64,000 nt of DNA, taken from assembly GCA_015063905.1 (NCBI GenBank), contig SVTF01000008.1, forward strand, positions 1 through 64,000, read 5' to 3'. The DNA comes from Oscillospiraceae bacterium. GTDB taxonomy: Bacteria; Bacillota; Clostridia; Oscillospirales; CAG-272. Below the pieces are notes generated by a model. That model searched no databases. It was not told the DNA's origin and saw only the letters and a list, made by a program, of their open reading frames with translations. Shown piece by piece: positions 26,942-37,529 of the stretch. The translations under genes were made by a program, and so were the position numbers. Position 1 is the stretch's first letter. Each line of letters begins with the position of its first letter.

Positions 26942-29900
26942 TTGTATCTTAAGTCAATAGAAATGCAGGGCTTTAAATCCTTCCCCGACAAGACAAAGCT
27001 GGTGTTCGACGCGAGTGACGCCGACAATTGCGAAACGGGTGTAACGGTCATAGTAGGTCCTAACGGAAGCGGAAAATCGAATATAGCCGACGCTATGCGT
27101 TGGGTTCTTGGCGAGATATCGTCAAAGACTCTGCGTTCCACCAAGATGGAGGACGTGATCTTTGGCGGTGCGGATAGCCGCAAGCCTATGGGTTATGCAG
27201 AGGTATCGGTTACCTTTGATAACACTGTGGGACCGTCCAAGCTGGAGTGTCCTTTTGACGAGGTAATAGTCACAAGGCGTTATTTCCGTAACGGAGATAG
27301 CGAATACTACATAAACCGCAGACCTGTGCGCTTGCGCGATATTTATGAGCTGTTTTTGAACACGGGTATCGGACGTGACGGCTATTCTATAATCGGTCAG
27401 GGACGTATCGCGGATATGGTGTCGAGAAAAAGCGAGGACAGACGTGATATTTTTGAGGATGCGTCGGGAATCGCAAAATACAGGCACAAAAAGAGTGAGG
27501 CGGAGCGTAAGCTGAAGGCTACCGAGGAGAATATGGTTCGTATCAACGACGTTTTCGTCGAGGTAGAGTCGCAGGTAGGACCCTTGGAGCGAGAGGCGGG
27601 AAAGGCTCGCCGCGCCATCGAGCTTATGGAGATAAAGAAAAAGGCAGACGTAAGTCTGTGGCTTTTCGACACGGAAAAGTTGCGTGTTGATATTGGAGCC
27701 GCAGAGGATGCCTTGCGCCATTCTGAATTCGACCTCAAGAATGCCGAGGACTCTATGCAGTCTTTGGATGCGCGCAACGCAAAGCTTTACGAGGCTTCAC
27801 AAAATAGTAAGATAGCTCATTCTCAGCTTATGAATATGATCAAGGATCAGACAAGCGAGATATTCCGCCTTGATAGCGAGTTCCGAGTTAACGATACAAA
27901 TATAAGACATACCGACGATCTTATCGAGGCGGCAAAGCAGTCGCTTGCTTCAAGTGAGCGTGTATTGCTTGAGGAGAATGAGAGAGCGGAGCAGCACAAG
28001 GCAAAGATCGCAGAGCTTTTGGGAGCGGGCGAGCAAAATAATAATGATATCGAGAGCGTGGAAGATGACATTTTCGACGCCAAATGCGAAATAGATAAAT
28101 TCAATAAGGATATTGACACCGTGTTTGCCGACATCAAGGCGGCAGAGGCTGAGGCTGTGGATATCAAGGTGCGCATTTCAGTGCTTCAAAACGCGAGAGA
28201 AAGCGGAAGCGACAGAAACGCGGACATGCTTGACGATATCGAAAGCTACGAGGAGCAGCTCTCAAAGACTCAAAAAGCCATGTTGCTCAAGCAAAAGTCA
28301 GTTGATGACTATAACACCGCAATAGCGGGAATAGATGCGGATGAGCAAAAGCTGGACGCACAGCTTGCCGAGCTTAATTCCGATATCGGAGAGCTATATG
28401 CCGACCTTAACAATAAAAAAATACGCCATGAATCCGTATCGCACAGAATAAAGACCATTCGCGCTATGGAGGAGCAGTTTGAGGGATATAATAACAGTGT
28501 CCGATTCGTAATGAATAAGTACGCGGAGGGCAAGATCACTGACCGATACGGCGCTCCTTGCGGTAAGATATACGGTCCTTTATCAAAGGTGATCAGTGTT
28601 GATTCAAAGTTTGTCGTGGCAATAGAAACGGCATTGGCGCAGAATCTGCAGCACATAGTGGTTGAGGATGAGGAAACGGCTAAGAGCGCCATGTTCGCGC
28701 TCAAAAAGAATGAGGCGGGTAAGGCTACCTTTTTCCCGCTGACCTCTATGCGTCCGCAGACCGAGACCGAGGAAATGCGCGAGGCAAGAGGCTTTGAGGG
28801 CTATATTGCCATTGCCGACGAGCTTTGCGAATGTGACTCAAAATTCAAGAGCGTTGTAAAGGCGTTGCTTGGAAGAACGCTGATATTTGACAATATCGAC
28901 AATGCCACCGTTATGGCAAAGAAGCTTTCCTACAAGGTAAAGGTGGTAACACTGGACGGTCAGCAAATAAACGCGGGCGGAAGCTTTACGGGAGGCTCCA
29001 CAAAGCAGCACGCGGGAGTTTTGTCCAGAGTTGACGAGATAAAGAGACTTGAGGTCGAGGCTTGCGAGCTTGAAAGGGCTGTTGAAGCCATGGAAAAGGA
29101 CGCTAAAAAGCTCAAGGGTCGCCTTGACGATCTCACTGATGAGAAAAACTCGGTTGATGACCGCCGTGAGCTCATCGACGTGCTTAAAAACACCGAGCTG
29201 CAAGCACTGGAAAAGCTTACGGGACAATATGAGTCAAACAAGGCACTTCTTGATAAGCTCAAGGCTGATTATCAGCAGATAATAGAGATGAGCGAGCGTT
29301 ATGAGGAGGATCTTGCTGCGCTTGTTTCCGAGGAAAAGGCTCAAAGCGCGAAGGTTGAGGAGCTTGTAGCCGTCAGGGAGAGCAAAAACTCTCAAAAGGT
29401 GGACTGCGAATTTAAGCTCCACGAGCTTGAACAAAAGAAGACGGCACTTATTATTAAGAGCAGCGAGATACAAAAGGACATAGAAACTGCCAAGGCGCTT
29501 CTTGCGGTATCGCTTGAAAGAATCAGAAATTGCGAGGATGATATTGGAGCCGCAAAGGAGCGCATAGAAAGCTATCGCGCCAAGATAGACCAGATCAATA
29601 TAGCTCAGGTAGACAACAGACAAAAGTATGGAGAGAGTCAAAAGGTGCTTGACGAGCTGAATGCCAAGAGGGCAGAGGCAGAGGAGGGCAACTTGGAGTT
29701 TGACCGAAAGCTTAACGAAATCAACGCGCTCATACGTGACAAAATGGCGGAAAAGGAGCTTATTTTCAGAGTTCACACCACCAATGAGTCCAAGCTTGAG
29801 AACCTTAAAGAAAAGTATGACAAGGTTGCAAGTAAGCTGTGGGATGATTACGAGATGACGCGCGCGGATGCCGTTGCATTGAACTATGAGCCCGTAACTG

Positions 29901-30598
29901 CGGATAATCGCGCCGAGGTGGCGAAAACTCAGACCGAGTGTCAAAACAAGCTGCGCGCGATAGGTCACGTGGATCTTGACGCGGTGAATAAATACAACGA
30001 GGTCAAGGCAAGATACGACTATATGTCAGAGCAGATAGGCGATCTCGAAAAGGCAAAGAGCGAGCTTGTGGGCATCATCACCAAGCTTGAAAAGGAAATG
30101 AAGACAGCGTTTGTCGAGGCGTTTGACAAGATAAACGAAAACTTTGGCAAGACCTTCTCCGAGCTGTTTGGCGGCGGATCTGCGGAGATATATCTCACTG
30201 ACCCAGAAAACGTGCTGGAGAGCGGAATCGAGATAAAGGCGGCACCCCCCGGAAAGATCATCAAGAATCTGATGCAGCTTTCGGGCGGAGAGCAGGCGTT
30301 TATCGGAGTTGCCTTGTTCTTTGCAACGCTCAAGGTCAACCCCACGCCCTTCTGTATTCTTGACGAGATAGAGGCGGCGCTTGACGAGGTCAACGTTGAA
30401 AGACTTGCGCAGTATATCAAGAGATATACAGACGGTACTCAGTTTATCATGATCACCCACCGCCGAGGCACTATGGCGGCGGCAACCAGACTGTACGGCG
30501 TAACCATGCCCGAGCATGGAATCTCAAAGATACTTACCCTCGACGTCAAGGACATCGAGAAGAAGAAAGATGGTGAATGGAATGGCATTTTTGAGTAA
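26942..30598 (+). CDS. smc: Chromosome segregation SMC ATPase (TTG start)
   Basis: MQGFKSFPDKTKLVF, VGPNGSGKSNIADAMRWVLGE, coiled coils and hinge, QLSGGEQAFIGVALFFA, CILDEIEAALDE. Confidence 0.96.
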   Translation: MYLKSIEMQGFKSFPDKTKLVFDASDADNCETGVTVIVGPNGSGKSNIADAMRWVLGEISSKTLRSTKMEDVIFGGADSRKPMGYAEVSVTFDNTVGPSKLECPFDEVIVTRRYFRNGDSEYYINRRPVRLRDIYELFLNTGIGRDGYSIIGQGRIADMVSRKSEDRRDIFEDASGIAKYRHKKSEAERKLKATEENMVRINDVFVEVESQVGPLEREAGKARRAIELMEIKKKADVSLWLFDTEKLRVDIGAAEDALRHSEFDLKNAEDSMQSLDARNAKLYEASQNSKIAHSQLMNMIKDQTSEIFRLDSEFRVNDTNIRHTDDLIEAAKQSLASSERVLLEENERAEQHKAKIAELLGAGEQNNNDIESVEDDIFDAKCEIDKFNKDIDTVFADIKAAEAEAVDIKVRISVLQNARESGSDRNADMLDDIESYEEQLSKTQKAMLLKQKSVDDYNTAIAGIDADEQKLDAQLAELNSDIGELYADLNNKKIRHESVSHRIKTIRAMEEQFEGYNNSVRFVMNKYAEGKITDRYGAPCGKIYGPLSKVISVDSKFVVAIETALAQNLQHIVVEDEETAKSAMFALKKNEAGKATFFPLTSMRPQTETEEMREARGFEGYIAIADELCECDSKFKSVVKALLGRTLIFDNIDNATVMAKKLSYKVKVVTLDGQQINAGGSFTGGSTKQHAGVLSRVDEIKRLEVEACELERAVEAMEKDAKKLKGRLDDLTDEKNSVDDRRELIDVLKNTELQALEKLTGQYESNKALLDKLKADYQQIIEMSERYEEDLAALVSEEKAQSAKVEELVAVRESKNSQKVDCEFKLHELEQKKTALIIKSSEIQKDIETAKALLAVSLERIRNCEDDIGAAKERIESYRAKIDQINIAQVDNRQKYGESQKVLDELNAKRAEAEEGNLEFDRKLNEINALIRDKMAEKELIFRVHTTNESKLENLKEKYDKVASKLWDDYEMTRADAVALNYEPVTADNRAEVAKTQTECQNKLRAIGHVDLDAVNKYNEVKARYDYMSEQIGDLEKAKSELVGIITKLEKEMKTAFVEAFDKINENFGKTFSELFGGGSAEIYLTDPENVLESGIEIKAAPPGKIIKNLMQLSGGEQAFIGVALFFATLKVNPTPFCILDEIEAALDEVNVERLAQYIKRYTDGTQFIMITHRRGTMAAATRLYGVTMPEHGISKILTLDVKDIEKKKDGEWNGIFE

Positions 30599-31880
30599 TA
30601 TTTTCGGAAAAAAGAATAAGGACGAAAAAAAGAGTCGCGGCGAGGAGATCATGGAGGAGCTTCGACTGATAGACGAATCTGACGAGGAGCTTACAGAGGA
30701 GGAGATCGCGGCTGCGGAGCAGTTTGAGGCAGAAAACGGTGAGCAGTTTGTTAATGAAACGTCGCTTGACGTTGACGGTCAGTTTGTTGATTACGAAAGT
30801 CTTATCGATGATGATGAGCAGGAGTATGACGAGAGCGTTGACGAGTCCGACGATAATGACGAGGAGGCTCTTGCGGACATAGAAGCACTTTATGGCGACG
30901 GGGACGCAGATGACGCACAGGACGGAGAGGTCATCGACAACGACAATGAGGATGAAGAGGACGAGGACGAAAAGGTCTCGTTCTGGGAGAGACTCAAGAT
31001 GGGTCTGTCAAAAACCAAAAACGCTCTGTTTGGCGGTGTTCACGACCTGCTCTCAAATTTTGTTCGCGTTGACGAGGACCTGCTTGACGAGCTTGAGGAG
31101 CTGCTTATTATGGCAGACCTTGGCGTTGCGGTTACCGAGGCGATAATAGACGAGCTTCGCGACAGAATAAAGGATGGTCGCTTAAAGGAAAAGGATCAGG
31201 TTGTTGATACTCTCAAGGAGATACTTGGCGAAATGATAGGTGAGCATCAGACCTTAAGGCTAGAGACCACACCGTCGGTGATTTTAGTTATCGGAGTTAA
31301 CGGCGCAGGCAAGACTACCTCTATCGGAAAGATATCAAAGAGACTTCGTCTTGCTGGCAAAAAGGTAGTAGTGGCGGCTGCGGATACGTTCAGAGCCGCG
31401 GCTATCGATCAGCTCGAGATATGGTGCAAGAGAGCAAAGGTAGATATCGTCAAGCAGCAGGAGGGAAGCGATCCCGCCGCTGTGGTGTTTGACGCTATCA
31501 GCTATGCCAAGAAAAAGGAAGCCGACGTACTAATAATAGACACGGCGGGCAGACTGCATAACAAGCAAAACCTCATGAATGAGCTTGCAAAGATAAACAG
31601 AGTTATTGACCGCGAGCTTCCTATGGCATCCAGGGAAAACCTTTTGGTGTTGGACGCTACAACGGGTCAGAACGCTGTTATTCAGGCAAAGGAATTCAGC
31701 AAGGCGGCAAATATTACGGGAATTACGCTAAATAAGCTGGACGGCACGGCAAAGGGCGGTATCGTTATCTCCATAAAGCAGGAGCTTGGAATACCCGTTA
31801 AATTCATCGGTGTTGGAGAAAAGATCGACGACATGCAGGAGTTTGACGCCAAGCAGTTTATTGACGCGTTGTTTGAATAA
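30570..31880 (+). CDS. ftsY: SRP receptor FtsY with long acidic N-terminal domain
   Basis: GVNGAGKTTSIGKI, DTFRAAAIDQLE, DTAGRLHNK, TKLDGTAKGG-like; start MVNGMAFLSNIF overlaps the smc end. Confidence 0.94.
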   Translation: MVNGMAFLSNIFGKKNKDEKKSRGEEIMEELRLIDESDEELTEEEIAAAEQFEAENGEQFVNETSLDVDGQFVDYESLIDDDEQEYDESVDESDDNDEEALADIEALYGDGDADDAQDGEVIDNDNEDEEDEDEKVSFWERLKMGLSKTKNALFGGVHDLLSNFVRVDEDLLDELEELLIMADLGVAVTEAIIDELRDRIKDGRLKEKDQVVDTLKEILGEMIGEHQTLRLETTPSVILVIGVNGAGKTTSIGKISKRLRLAGKKVVVAAADTFRAAAIDQLEIWCKRAKVDIVKQQEGSDPAAVVFDAISYAKKKEADVLIIDTAGRLHNKQNLMNELAKINRVIDRELPMASRENLLVLDATTGQNAVIQAKEFSKAANITGITLNKLDGTAKGGIVISIKQELGIPVKFIGVGEKIDDMQEFDAKQFIDALFE

Positions 31881-31906
31881 TGATAGATTGGTGAGGACGC
31901 AATAAT

Positions 31907-32233
31907 ATGAGTTTTAATAAAGAAATAGCAAAATATATTCCTTTCGTAAAGAAAGAAGAAGTAAGCAAAGGCAGGATAATTTTCAAAACTGCCGCTATCA
32001 CAACCGCGATTCTTGCTTTTGTGCCTACAGTAATAAAGGTGAACAAGGGAAGCGGATTTGATGCGTACGGTATCTTAAGCCACGTTAAATATAAAAAAAG
32101 CACGGGTGAGGACGGCAAGGTAAGACACGATGTAATCATTAACCTTATAGATCTTGAACGGTACGGAATTGACACCAAAAACAAAAAGCAGACGGAAGAG
32201 AATAATGAAGATTGTCTTAGCATCGAGGAATAA
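31907..32233 (+). CDS. Hypothetical protein, 108 aa
   Basis: ORF between ftsY and rdgB, overlaps the rdgB start; one TM-like segment. Confidence 0.6.
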   Translation: MSFNKEIAKYIPFVKKEEVSKGRIIFKTAAITTAILAFVPTVIKVNKGSGFDAYGILSHVKYKKSTGEDGKVRHDVIINLIDLERYGIDTKNKKQTEENNEDCLSIEE

Positions 32234-32807
32234 AAAGAAGATAGGCGAGCTGCGCGCTATTTTGTCAGAATATATTGACGGTATTGAGATACTTTCTCTT
32301 GATGACGTTGGGATACACGGCGAGATAGAGGAGGACGGCGACACGTTTGAAGCGAATGCGCTGATCAAGGCGAGAGTGGCGGCAAGCTCTGGGTATATAG
32401 GCGTTGGTGACGACTCCGGACTTTGCGTGGATGCGCTCGGCGGCGCTCCCGGCGTATATAGCGCTCGCTATGCGGGAGATCATGGAGATGATGAGGCGAA
32501 CAACGATCTGTTACTCAAGAATCTTGAAGACAAAAACGACAGAAGCGGCAGATTTGTGTGCTGCATCGCCTGCGTTTTCCCTGAAAGCTATAGATATGAG
32601 CCCATTGTTGTGCGCGGCACCGTGGAGGGAGAGATACTTTGTGAAAGACACGGTGAGGGCGGATTTGGATACGACCCGCTTTTCTACGTTGGATGTCTTG
32701 GCAAAACGCTTGCAGAAGTCACACCCGAAGAAAAGAATGGCATAAGTCATAGAGGAAACGCGATAAAAGCTCTCGCAGAAAAATTAAGTAAACTTAATTT
32801 AAAGTGA
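32205..32807 (+). CDS. rdgB: XTP/dITP diphosphatase (RdgB/Ham1)
   Basis: MKIVLASRNKKKIGELRAIL, VGDDSGLCVDALGGAPGVYSARYAG, GFGYDPLFY, SHRGNA. Confidence 0.93.
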   Translation: MKIVLASRNKKKIGELRAILSEYIDGIEILSLDDVGIHGEIEEDGDTFEANALIKARVAASSGYIGVGDDSGLCVDALGGAPGVYSARYAGDHGDDEANNDLLLKNLEDKNDRSGRFVCCIACVFPESYRYEPIVVRGTVEGEILCERHGEGGFGYDPLFYVGCLGKTLAEVTPEEKNGISHRGNAIKALAEKLSKLNLK

Positions 32808-32899
32808 ACGTTTTAAATCGCATCACCACTAATAATTAAGCAAAATTAACGAAGTCGCAATATAAATTAAGCAAGTTAAACTATATTGAGGAAAATAAA

Positions 32900-33193
32900 A
32901 TGATAACATCAAAACAGAGAGCATATCTGCGCGGACTTGGCGCATCTTGTCCCGCGATAATGCAGATAGGAAAAAGCGGAGTTACGGATAATCTTATTAA
33001 AACGGTATCCGATGCGCTTGAGGCAAGGGAGCTTGTCAAGCTTACGGTGCTTGAAAATTGCGAGGGAACACCCCGTGATGTTTCGGATGCGCTTTGCGAG
33101 GCACTTGGCGCTGAGGGCGTGTCGTGTATTGGACGAAAGATAGTTATTTACCGTGAATCAAAGGAAAAAAAGACGATAATTTTACCCCGCTGA
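32900..33193 (+). CDS. yhbY: CRM-domain RNA-binding protein YhbY
   Basis: MITSKQRAYLRGLGASCPAIMQIGKSGVTDNLI. Confidence 0.9.
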   Translation: MITSKQRAYLRGLGASCPAIMQIGKSGVTDNLIKTVSDALEARELVKLTVLENCEGTPRDVSDALCEALGAEGVSCIGRKIVIYRESKEKKTIILPR

Positions 33194-33229
33194 AAAATAT
33201 AGAGAAAATTTGGACATAAGGAATTATTT

Positions 33230-33832
33230 ATGTTAAGGATTGGGATCTACGGGGGAGCGTTTGCTCCCATACACAAGGGGCATATAGAGGCGGCAAAGGC
33301 TTTTATGAAGCAAATGTGGCTTGATATGCTGTTTATCGTGCCCACGGGAGAGAGTCCGCACAAAGAGATGGACAAGAGTGCCACAAGCGAGGATAGACTC
33401 GAAATGTGCAGGATCGCATTTGACGGCATCGAGGGTATAGTTATATCCGATACCGAGATAAAGCGAGAGGGCAAGAGCTATTCTATTGACACGTTGCGTG
33501 AGCTTTCGGGAGATGACCGCAGACTCTTTATGCTGTGTGGAACGGATATGATACTTACTTTAGACGATTGGGACGGTTCGGACGAGATATTCAAGCTGTG
33601 CTATCCCGTGTACATCAGACGCGAGCAGGACAGCGCGCTTGATAAGGTAATAATAGAAAAGCTGGCGAAATATCAGCACATCTATCACAAGAACGTAGTA
33701 AAGATAAATGCTCCCGTTATCGAGGTGTCGTCAAGCGAGATAAGACGCAGGCTCAAGGCAGGGGAGGACACAAGCGAGTTTATGCATCCCGAAGTGCTTG
33801 AGTATATTAAAAAGAAGGGCTTGTACACATGA
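33230..33832 (+). CDS. nadD: Nicotinate-nucleotide adenylyltransferase
   Basis: IGIYGGAFAPIHKGHIEAAKAF, ISSSEIRRR-like VSSSEIRRRLK. Confidence 0.93.
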   Translation: MLRIGIYGGAFAPIHKGHIEAAKAFMKQMWLDMLFIVPTGESPHKEMDKSATSEDRLEMCRIAFDGIEGIVISDTEIKREGKSYSIDTLRELSGDDRRLFMLCGTDMILTLDDWDGSDEIFKLCYPVYIRREQDSALDKVIIEKLAKYQHIYHKNVVKINAPVIEVSSSEIRRRLKAGEDTSEFMHPEVLEYIKKKGLYT

Positions 33833-34470
33833 TGGATCAGCAAGAGCATTTTGACAGAATTTTGAGCGGACTTAGGCAAAAGATCGAGCATATACTGTCT
33901 GGCTCAAGGCTTGAGCATACCTTGCTCGTCGAGCAAACTGCGGCTGAGATCGCAAGGCTTTACTGCCCCAAAAACGAATCGAAGCTTCGCGCGGCTGCGC
34001 TGCTCCACGACGTGACCAAGGAGCTGACACTTGAGGAGCATATATCAATACTTCAAGACTACGGCGTCAAGCCCACAAAAGAAATGATAAGCGCGCCCGC
34101 GACTCTGCACGCCATAACGGCAGCCTTGATAATTCCAAAACGTTACCCGGAATTTGACGACAATGCAATAATTTCCGCAGTGCGCTATCACACTACAGGT
34201 AAGGCGGATATGACGTTAGAGCAAAAGATCATATATCTTGCTGACTATATCGAGCCCTCGAGAAGGTACGATAGCTGCAAGCGTCTTCGCGAATTATTTT
34301 TTGGCGCAGACATAGAAAAAATGAGCGAGGGAGAGCGCATGCTGCATCTTGATCGGGTCATTTTAGAGAGCCTTGATCTGACGTTGGAGCATCTGCAAGA
34401 TAAAGGCGGGGCAATATGTCTTGAAACAAAAATGGCGAGAGAATACCTCGCAAAACAGCTAATACATTGA
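33829..34470 (+). CDS. yqeK: HD-domain nucleotide hydrolase YqeK
   Basis: RLEHTLLVEQTAAEIA, AALLHDVTKE, AVRYHTTGKADMT, IIYLADYIEPSR. Confidence 0.9.
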   Translation: MMDQQEHFDRILSGLRQKIEHILSGSRLEHTLLVEQTAAEIARLYCPKNESKLRAAALLHDVTKELTLEEHISILQDYGVKPTKEMISAPATLHAITAALIIPKRYPEFDDNAIISAVRYHTTGKADMTLEQKIIYLADYIEPSRRYDSCKRLRELFFGADIEKMSEGERMLHLDRVILESLDLTLEHLQDKGGAICLETKMAREYLAKQLIH

Positions 34471-34486
34471 AAACGGAGAAAAACAA

Positions 34487-34855
34487 ATGGAAAACATTAT
34501 AGATCAGGAAATGGAAAATATGGAGAACGCAACGCCCGAGCAGCTTGCAAATAAGATAGGCGAGATTCTGGACTCCAAAAAGGCAAAGGACGTAAAGGTT
34601 CTGTTCGTTGGCGACAAGACGGTCATCGCGGACTATTTCGTGCTTGCAAACGGTAATACAAGCACGCACGTGCGTTCGCTTGCGGACGAGGTCGAGTACA
34701 AGATAGGTCTTGGCGGTGTAACACCCGCAAACGTAGAAATGAAGGCGGATAATTGGAAGGTGCTTGACTATTCCAACGTTATCGTGCATATTTTCGACCG
34801 CGAGGCAAGAGAATTCTATAAGCTCGATAAGCTCTATACCGATTTTGAACAGTAA
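34487..34855 (+). CDS. rsfS: Ribosome silencing factor
   Basis: DYFVLANGNTSTHVRSLADEVE, WKVLDYSNVIVHIFDREAREFYKLDKLY. Confidence 0.92.
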   Translation: MENIIDQEMENMENATPEQLANKIGEILDSKKAKDVKVLFVGDKTVIADYFVLANGNTSTHVRSLADEVEYKIGLGGVTPANVEMKADNWKVLDYSNVIVHIFDREAREFYKLDKLYTDFEQ

Positions 34856-34860
34856 AACAA

Positions 34861-34888
34861 ATCACACCGCGACCTGTCGCGGTGTGAT
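34861..34888. terminator. Bidirectional terminator
   Basis: atcacaccgcgacctgtcgcggtgtgat. Confidence 0.85.
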
Positions 34889-34893
34889 TTTGA

Positions 34894-35352
34894 TCATAGC
34901 AATTTATCTAATTCGCGTGATAGCGCGTTTTTTATTTCTTCAAGCTCTGTATTGGAGGGTTTATTGTCTGGGGAGTACATTTTCTCCATAGGATACCACC
35001 AAACAGGGCCCTTGCCGCCGTTTCCGTAGCCTTCAAGATCTCCGCTTACTCGCGGAAACAGATGCCAATGAAGGTGGGTGTCACCGTTTCCAAGCAGCTC
35101 GTAGTTCATTTTTTCGGCGTTGAATGCTGCAGATGCCGCTTGCGCGACGATGGACATTTCCTCTAAAAATTTTAATTTTGTGGCAGAATCTAACTCAAAA
35201 AGCTCGGTTTTATGCTCCTTGCAAAGAAACAAGGTGTACCCTTTAAAGTGCTGATGGTCTCCGATGACGACGTAGCCCGTTTTCAGCTCCCTGACAAACC
35301 AAGGATTTGAATTGCTTTGTATCATTTTAATTCTGTCGCATATCAAACACAT
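34894..35352 (-). CDS. HIT-family protein
   Basis: DTHLHWHLFPR (HxHxHxx), VIGDHQHFKGYTLFLCKEH. Confidence 0.88.
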   Translation of the reverse strand: MCLICDRIKMIQSNSNPWFVRELKTGYVVIGDHQHFKGYTLFLCKEHKTELFELDSATKLKFLEEMSIVAQAASAAFNAEKMNYELLGNGDTHLHWHLFPRVSGDLEGYGNGGKGPVWWYPMEKMYSPDNKPSNTELEEIKNALSRELDKLL

Positions 35353-35375
35353 ATATTTGTCCCTCGAAATAAAAA

Positions 35376-36092
35376 TCAGTTAAACGCCTCGATTGCTTTT
35401 TTATCGTTTGCGGTCAGCGTTATGGGTCTGTTTTTATCGCCGCAATAATAGAGCAAGAGCGAGCCATAGGGCTCTTTACTGTAATCGATATCGCCCATGT
35501 AATAGAAATCAGCGTAGACACCAATTACGTCGTCGGTTATTTTGATGTCATCAAACACGAATTTTCGATAGTTATATAGGGTTTTTTGTGCTGATTTCAT
35601 ATCGGAGGGATAAAACCGCTCGTATCGCACAGCCTCGGTTGTCTTGCCGTCGTTGTCATCCTTGTTTTCAGGCGTCAGGTCGTACATGATCGTGACCGTA
35701 ACGTCATATACGTTCGCGTCGCGTGAGGGCTGCTCGGGTAGAGAATAGTCCTCCTTTGTGTGTCCAAGCGTACTGTTATTGTATCGGAACACAAACTGCA
35801 ATTGATCAGCTTCCTTTATAAACACCGCTTGCGTTACCGCAAAGTAGCCGTAATTGTTGTCTCCTCGCGTGTGTGTTGTTTGCTCCTGATCGAACATTGT
35901 CAGTTTGCCGCCGTTTTGCTCGTAAGCATCGCACAGCTTTTGATTTGGTATAAGAGTGTTCATGTCGCGCGGATCTGTGGAGCTGTCAACTATGCGCCAT
36001 ATAAGCAGCCCTGCCACGGCGGCGATGAATAATCCGCACAGCGCTTTGACTACAAAACCAAATATGCGCCATTTGTATTTTGATCTTGCCAT
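35376..36092 (-). CDS. Hypothetical protein with N-terminal TM anchor
   Basis: 238 aa ORF in a co-oriented block; one N-terminal hydrophobic segment. Confidence 0.65.
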   Translation of the reverse strand: MARSKYKWRIFGFVVKALCGLFIAAVAGLLIWRIVDSSTDPRDMNTLIPNQKLCDAYEQNGGKLTMFDQEQTTHTRGDNNYGYFAVTQAVFIKEADQLQFVFRYNNSTLGHTKEDYSLPEQPSRDANVYDVTVTIMYDLTPENKDDNDGKTTEAVRYERFYPSDMKSAQKTLYNYRKFVFDDIKITDDVIGVYADFYYMGDIDYSKEPYGSLLLYYCGDKNRPITLTANDKKAIEAFN

Positions 36093-36112
36093 TGATTTAT
36101 CCTTTGTATTAC

Positions 36113-36583
36113 TTATTTTGCCATATTCTTGAGCGTGTCAAGCGCGTCCTGCAGAATTATCTGCGCGGAAAGCGTGTCAATAACGCCCTTTCTTTTTTGA
36201 CCGCGCGTGTCGGTCTCGTTGAGATAGCGAGCCGCCACCATTGTGGACATGCGTTCGTCCACCATGACTATGGGTAAGCCCTTTGTGCGTTCATCCTTTT
36301 CCAAAAGCTCACCGAGAATGGAGGCGAATTTTTGCGCATGCTCGGCGCGCGGACCAAGGCTTCCGTTCATGTTGACGGGCAGTCCGATAACGATGCCGCC
36401 CTTGACGTTTTGCTCAATGACTATCTCCGAGATGCGCGCGGCGGTCTTTTGCATGCCTCCAACGCTTATCTGTCCGATGCCTGATGCTAAAAAACGAGTA
36501 ACGTCGCTGACGGCGAGTCCCGTACGCTTGTCGCCAAAGTCTATGCCGAGTATTTTTCCTTTGGTTTGTAATAATCTTTGCAT
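36113..36583 (-). CDS. ruvX: Holliday-junction resolvase-like RuvX/YqgF
   Basis: KILGIDFGDKRTGLAVSD, VDERMSTMVAARYL. Confidence 0.92.
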   Translation of the reverse strand: MQRLLQTKGKILGIDFGDKRTGLAVSDVTRFLASGIGQISVGGMQKTAARISEIVIEQNVKGGIVIGLPVNMNGSLGPRAEHAQKFASILGELLEKDERTKGLPIVMVDERMSTMVAARYLNETDTRGQKRKGVIDTLSAQIILQDALDTLKNMAK

Positions 36584-36604
36584 TATTTCCTCAAAAAATG
36601 TATT

Positions 36605-36940
36605 TTAGAATTTGAATTCCGAGCTTGTGAGCTTGATGAGCAGCTTTAAGTCGTCGGGCTGCTCCGCCGCCTCGTGTGCCGCCTTGTTTCTGTGTATCTC
36701 ACCGCAGCCCATGCATTTATGGATGATGATATAGCCCTTTTTGGCGTCTGTTATGACCTTTACGGGCTCCATTGGCGCGCGACATTCGCAGGCGCGGTCA
36801 CCGGGGTTTATATCTACGTGGAGCGACCAAAGACAAAAGGGACAGTGATTGCGCGAGGTGTATCCCAGCGGCTTTATTTCACGTCCGCAATGCGCGCAGA
36901 TAAATCCCGCGTCATTTTTCGAAAATCTCTTTGTCTCCAT
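36605..36940 (-). CDS. RNHCP-domain protein
   Basis: FICAHCGREIKPLGYTSRNHCPFCLWSLHVDINPGDRACECRAPMEP...GYIIIHKCMGCGEIHRNKAA; start METKRF. Confidence 0.85.
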   Translation of the reverse strand: METKRFSKNDAGFICAHCGREIKPLGYTSRNHCPFCLWSLHVDINPGDRACECRAPMEPVKVITDAKKGYIIIHKCMGCGEIHRNKAAHEAAEQPDDLKLLIKLTSSEFKF

Positions 36941-37208
36941 CCTGCCCTCCGAGCTATAATAATACATCTTAATTATATACCCGTTTTCAAAAAAAGTCAA
37001 GTATCTTGTAGCCGACAAAACGGCGACACTGTGCTATAATGTGATATAAGTTAATCAGATCGGCTCAATTCGGAACGGGTTTGAAATGATTTTTAACTTA
37101 ATCGAGTCGAATTTGAATAAATGCTTGTCAAAAGCGCGACGAATCCGTGCAAAAAGCGTCACGTTTTTTGATGAGAAATAAACAAAAAACAAACAGAAAG
37201 GAGAAAAA

Positions 37209-37529
37209 ATGGGTCAGACAGACAAAGGAGTTTTGATATTTGCAGAGTGGTTTGAAGCAATGGAAAGCGTCAGCCCTAAAAGCTACAAGGCGTTGATGCA
37301 AGCTGTGTACCGTTATCAGATACACAACGAAGAACCCGTTGAATTTAATGGAAAAGCCAAGATAGTGGCGGACTTGATATTTCCGTTTATCCGCCGCAGA
37401 AAAGCTATGGCTGATGCGGGCAGAAAGGGTATGAAATCGCGTTATTCGGCGTACGGAATCAATCCCACAATTGACGCACTGCTTGATAGAAAGGCAGAAA
37501 ACGATGCTAAGTATCAGGCTGATAACTAA
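37209..37529 (+). CDS. DUF6291-like orphan protein (phage/replication-associated type)
   Basis: KGVLIFAEWFEAMESVSPKSYKALMQAVYRYQIHNEEPVEFNGKAKIVADLIFPFIRRRKAMADAGRKG; SD aaaggag. Confidence 0.65.
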   Translation: MGQTDKGVLIFAEWFEAMESVSPKSYKALMQAVYRYQIHNEEPVEFNGKAKIVADLIFPFIRRRKAMADAGRKGMKSRYSAYGINPTIDALLDRKAENDAKYQADN

